A stretch of 23,223 nt of DNA from a virus, in IMG/VR virus record IMGVR_UViG_3300020180_001414, positions 1 through 23,223 of that record. One strand, 5' to 3'. This document shows, piece by piece, positions 22,147 through 23,223 of this stretch. A program made the translations under genes and the position numbers. Every line of letters begins with the position of its first letter. Position 1 is the stretch's first letter. Below the pieces are notes generated by a model, which was given only the letters and a program-made list of their open reading frames with translations, did no database searches and had not been told where the DNA came from.

Positions 22147-22683
22147 TTAGTGATTGAATCTGTTAATGGTCATTTTTCGAGTAAGTTCTCGAGTCATTTC
22201 TGAAAAGTTATCCACAGGGTCCCTAATACTAGGTTTCTCTTTTTTCCCTAGATTCTGTGTGTTAACTTCCTTTACTACTTTTGGTAAAGAGGATTTACCA
22301 CTTCTGGTTAACTCTCTTAACTGGTTAATTTCGTTTACTACTTTATCCACATCCATATGCAGGTTTAATTTGTAGCGATTTCCCCTGGACCTTTGCTGCA
22401 CAAAAATCACCCCGACTTTGATCAGGTTTTGAAGTGCAGTATTTACGGCTGGACGAGACAAACCAGTACCATAATCGAGTCGCCTGCCCTGACTTGTTTT
22501 GATGCCGTTTTCGAATTGAGAGAAGCTGATATTATCTTCGTCCTTATGAAAACCGAACGTGCGACGACATATGTAAAGAAGGCATCGGGCTTCCGCCTCT
22601 GAGACGCGCGGAAGAACAAGATCCAAAATTACATTTGGAATCTGGGAGCTGTTTGGTATTAAGTTATGTGTTTTTTCGTCCAT
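22147..22683 (-). CDS. Replication protein O-like initiator (N-terminal domain protein)
   Basis: Binds origin iterons and recruits the helicase in lambda-type replication. Residues 12-60 match the family start: SQIPNVILDLVLPRVSEAEA, then CLLYICRRTFGFHKDEDNIS and SFSQF, a winged-helix fold. A second part (about 75-110) has LSRPAVNTALQNLIKVGVIF, a winged-helix-type recognition helix. The rest is short and charged, with KVVNEIN and KVVKEVN repeats. At 178 residues it is shorter than lambda O, so the C-terminal helicase-binding part may be reduced. The gene holds two DnaA boxes and a repeated DNA segment. It is preceded by a structured 126-nt leader. Confidence 0.82.
   Translation of the reverse strand: MDEKTHNLIPNSSQIPNVILDLVLPRVSEAEARCLLYICRRTFGFHKDEDNISFSQFENGIKTSQGRRLDYGTGLSRPAVNTALQNLIKVGVIFVQQRSRGNRYKLNLHMDVDKVVNEINQLRELTRSGKSSLPKVVKEVNTQNLGKKEKPSIRDPVDNFSEMTRELTRKMTINRFNH
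22203..22218 (+). repeat. 16-bp repeat with a consensus DnaA box (copy 2)
   Basis: AAAAGTTATCCACAGG, identical to 1171-1186, with TTATCCACA at 22208-22216. It lies inside the replication-protein gene, encoding part of PVDNFS on the minus strand. DnaA binding is inferred. Confidence 0.5.
22261..22281 (-). repeat. Iteron-like 21-bp repeat, copy A
   Basis: On the minus strand it reads AAAGTAGTAAA, then GGAA, then GTTAAC. It matches copy B (22324-22344) at 19 of 21 positions and lies 63 bp from it, about six helical turns. Both copies are in the same codon frame (KVVKEVN and KVVNEIN), so the similarity could be protein-driven. It may be an origin iteron within the O-like gene, as in lambda. Confidence 0.4.
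22324..22344 (-). repeat. Iteron-like 21-bp repeat, copy B
   Basis: On the minus strand it reads AAAGTAGTAAA, CGAA, ATTAAC, two mismatches from copy A. It touches the second DnaA box at 22343-22351. The AT-rich stretch between the copies contains GGTTAAC and TTAAC elements that might serve as unwinding DNA. Confidence 0.4.
22343..22351 (+). other. Consensus DnaA box inside the replication gene
   Basis: TTATCCACA exactly, in the same orientation as the box at 22208-22216 and 135 bp away. A given 9-mer is expected about 0.2 times in both strands of this window, so three copies, two of them in the initiator gene, suggest a functional origin. Confidence 0.45.
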
Positions 22684-22695
22684 AGTTTTTTTGGA

Positions 22696-22730
22696 AGAGA
22701 GAAGACATCGATTGCTCGATGTTTCTCTCT
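22696..22730 (-). other. 14-bp interrupted hairpin before the replication gene
   Basis: AGAGAGAA with CATCGA pairs to TCGATG with TTCTCTCT around a TTGC loop, with a small internal bulge. On the minus strand it ends 12 nt before the replication ATG, with only A-rich sequence between. No U-run follows, so it is a leader structure rather than a clear terminator. Confidence 0.65.
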
Positions 22731-22737
22731 AGTTACA

Positions 22738-22793
22738 GGGGCTTAGCCCCCGATCTCAGCCCTCATGCCACTGGATCAGGGCTGAGTCAGTGG
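22738..22793 (-). ncRNA. Pseudoknot-capable structured leader
   Basis: CTCAGCCCT (22755-22763) pairs with AGGGCTGAG (22778-22786), while CCACTG inside its loop (22768-22773) pairs with CAGTGG just outside (22788-22793): two interleaved perfect stems, an H-type pseudoknot on paper. A further GGGGC/GCCCC hairpin lies at 22738-22750. The element is in the 126-nt gap before the replication gene. It resembles no riboswitch class I know. Function unknown; a regulatory 5' UTR is possible. Confidence 0.45.
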
Positions 22794-22809
22794 CCAAGCT
22801 ACTTAGTTG

Positions 22810-23223
22810 TTACTTGCCACTTTTCACTGCAGCCTTGGCTGGCTTCTTGGGTTTATCTTCTGTCTTTGAATCTCGAAGGTCTTTTTCGAATTTCTGTTCA
22901 GGTGTCAGCTCAGGCACTTGTTCGCCTTTTAATTCAGCGATCTTTTTCTGAGCAAACTCCTGCACTCGTGCGAATCCGTCCTCGAGGACATCTGGTCGCA
23001 TCGACTCTATTGCGGACCAACTGCGGGTCTGGAAGGCGTACTCAAGCGCATCAGTTTTATTTTTCTTTTCCTGAGCTCCGGTACTTGGCCAAATTGATAC
23101 GAGGTAACCCTCGATCTCTTCAAGCCATCGCTTCCTTTCGAGGACCCACTTACGCTTGTCTTCTTCGGTACGGATCAGCTCGCCGGCATCCCTTCCTGCA
23201 GGGCTAAAGCGAGCTGTTATAGG
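22810..23223 (-). CDS. Unrecognised protein, 5' end outside the window
   Basis: The minus-strand frame is open from the window edge to a TAA at 22810, giving the last 137 residues. The sequence is charged and helical, with Trp-rich RKWVLERKRWLEEIEGYLVS early, then EYAFQTRSWSAIESMRPDVL and a Lys/Ala/Pro-rich C-terminal tail (KPKKPAKAAVKSGK). No catalytic motif is visible. It precedes the replication gene in the early direction, so a DNA-metabolism role is plausible but unsupported. An ATG at 23001 is internal and should not be taken as the start. Confidence 0.75.
   Translation of the reverse strand, partial: PITARFSPAGRDAGELIRTEEDKRKWVLERKRWLEEIEGYLVSIWPSTGAQEKKNKTDALEYAFQTRSWSAIESMRPDVLEDGFARVQEFAQKKIAELKGEQVPELTPEQKFEKDLRDSKTEDKPKKPAKAAVKSGK

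Noticed and set aside
22719-23207. Long plus-strand open frame of 162 codons at the right edge
   Set aside because: It lies over the partial minus-strand gene and the structured leader, and its translation has no domain-like pattern. The minus frame reads as a charged protein continuing past the window edge.
1-23223. tRNA genes, integrase, tape-measure, sheath or baseplate genes
   Set aside because: None was found in any gap or frame. The gaps are short and filled by small genes, hairpins or motifs. No evidence for integration was seen in this window.

Overview
The window reads as part of a tailed double-stranded DNA phage (or prophage) with a short, podovirus-type tail. Nearly every supportable gene lies on the minus strand, so the genome is transcribed from the high coordinates toward base 1. 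Portal, scaffold-like, capsid, head-tail adaptor, nozzle-like, fibre and internal virion genes are contiguous, and there is no tape-measure, tail-tube or sheath gene between capsid and lysis. That layout fits a podovirus. The host cannot be named. None of the roughly 20 minus-strand starts has a Shine-Dalgarno box; starts are preceded by A/T-rich tracts instead, which points to a lineage that initiates translation without SD pairing (Bacteroidota or Patescibacteria are the obvious candidates; inference only). TAA and TGA are both used as stops.

Layout, in transcription order from the right edge. (1) 23223-19583, replication and DNA metabolism: a partial unrecognised gene, a structured 126-nt leader, a lambda-O-type replication protein whose gene carries DnaA boxes and an iteron-like repeat, a RusA-type Holliday junction resolvase, an HTH/Cys-rich protein, an unknown protein, and a ParB-domain/beta-class DNA methyltransferase. 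(2) 19599-17385, packaging: a putative small terminase (DUF5681-like) overlapping the large terminase. (3) 17331-14238: portal and three small proteins, closed by a clear intrinsic terminator. (4) 14038-9327: scaffold-like protein, major capsid protein with an inserted beta module, head-tail adaptor, nozzle-like protein. (5) 9286-2723: fibre/structural protein, a probable beta-propeller tail protein, a LysM protein and a large putative ejection protein. (6) 2518-1: lysis cassette (XhlA-like protein, amidase endolysin, two tiny membrane proteins) and a cytosine-5 DNA methyltransferase.

The most notable regulatory signal is an exact 13-bp sequence, GTAATTCCTACAG on the minus strand, found four times. 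Each copy sits just upstream of the first gene of blocks 3, 4, 5 and 6, and one copy directly follows the terminator of block 3. It is absent in front of the replication and packaging genes. It looks like a phage-specific late promoter or activator site dividing the virion and lysis genes into four units. Other non-coding signals are a pseudoknot-capable leader before the replication gene, a 17-bp hairpin between the capsid and adaptor genes, a probable intragenic replication origin, and a possible 45-residue membrane protein on the opposite strand beside the lysis promoter.
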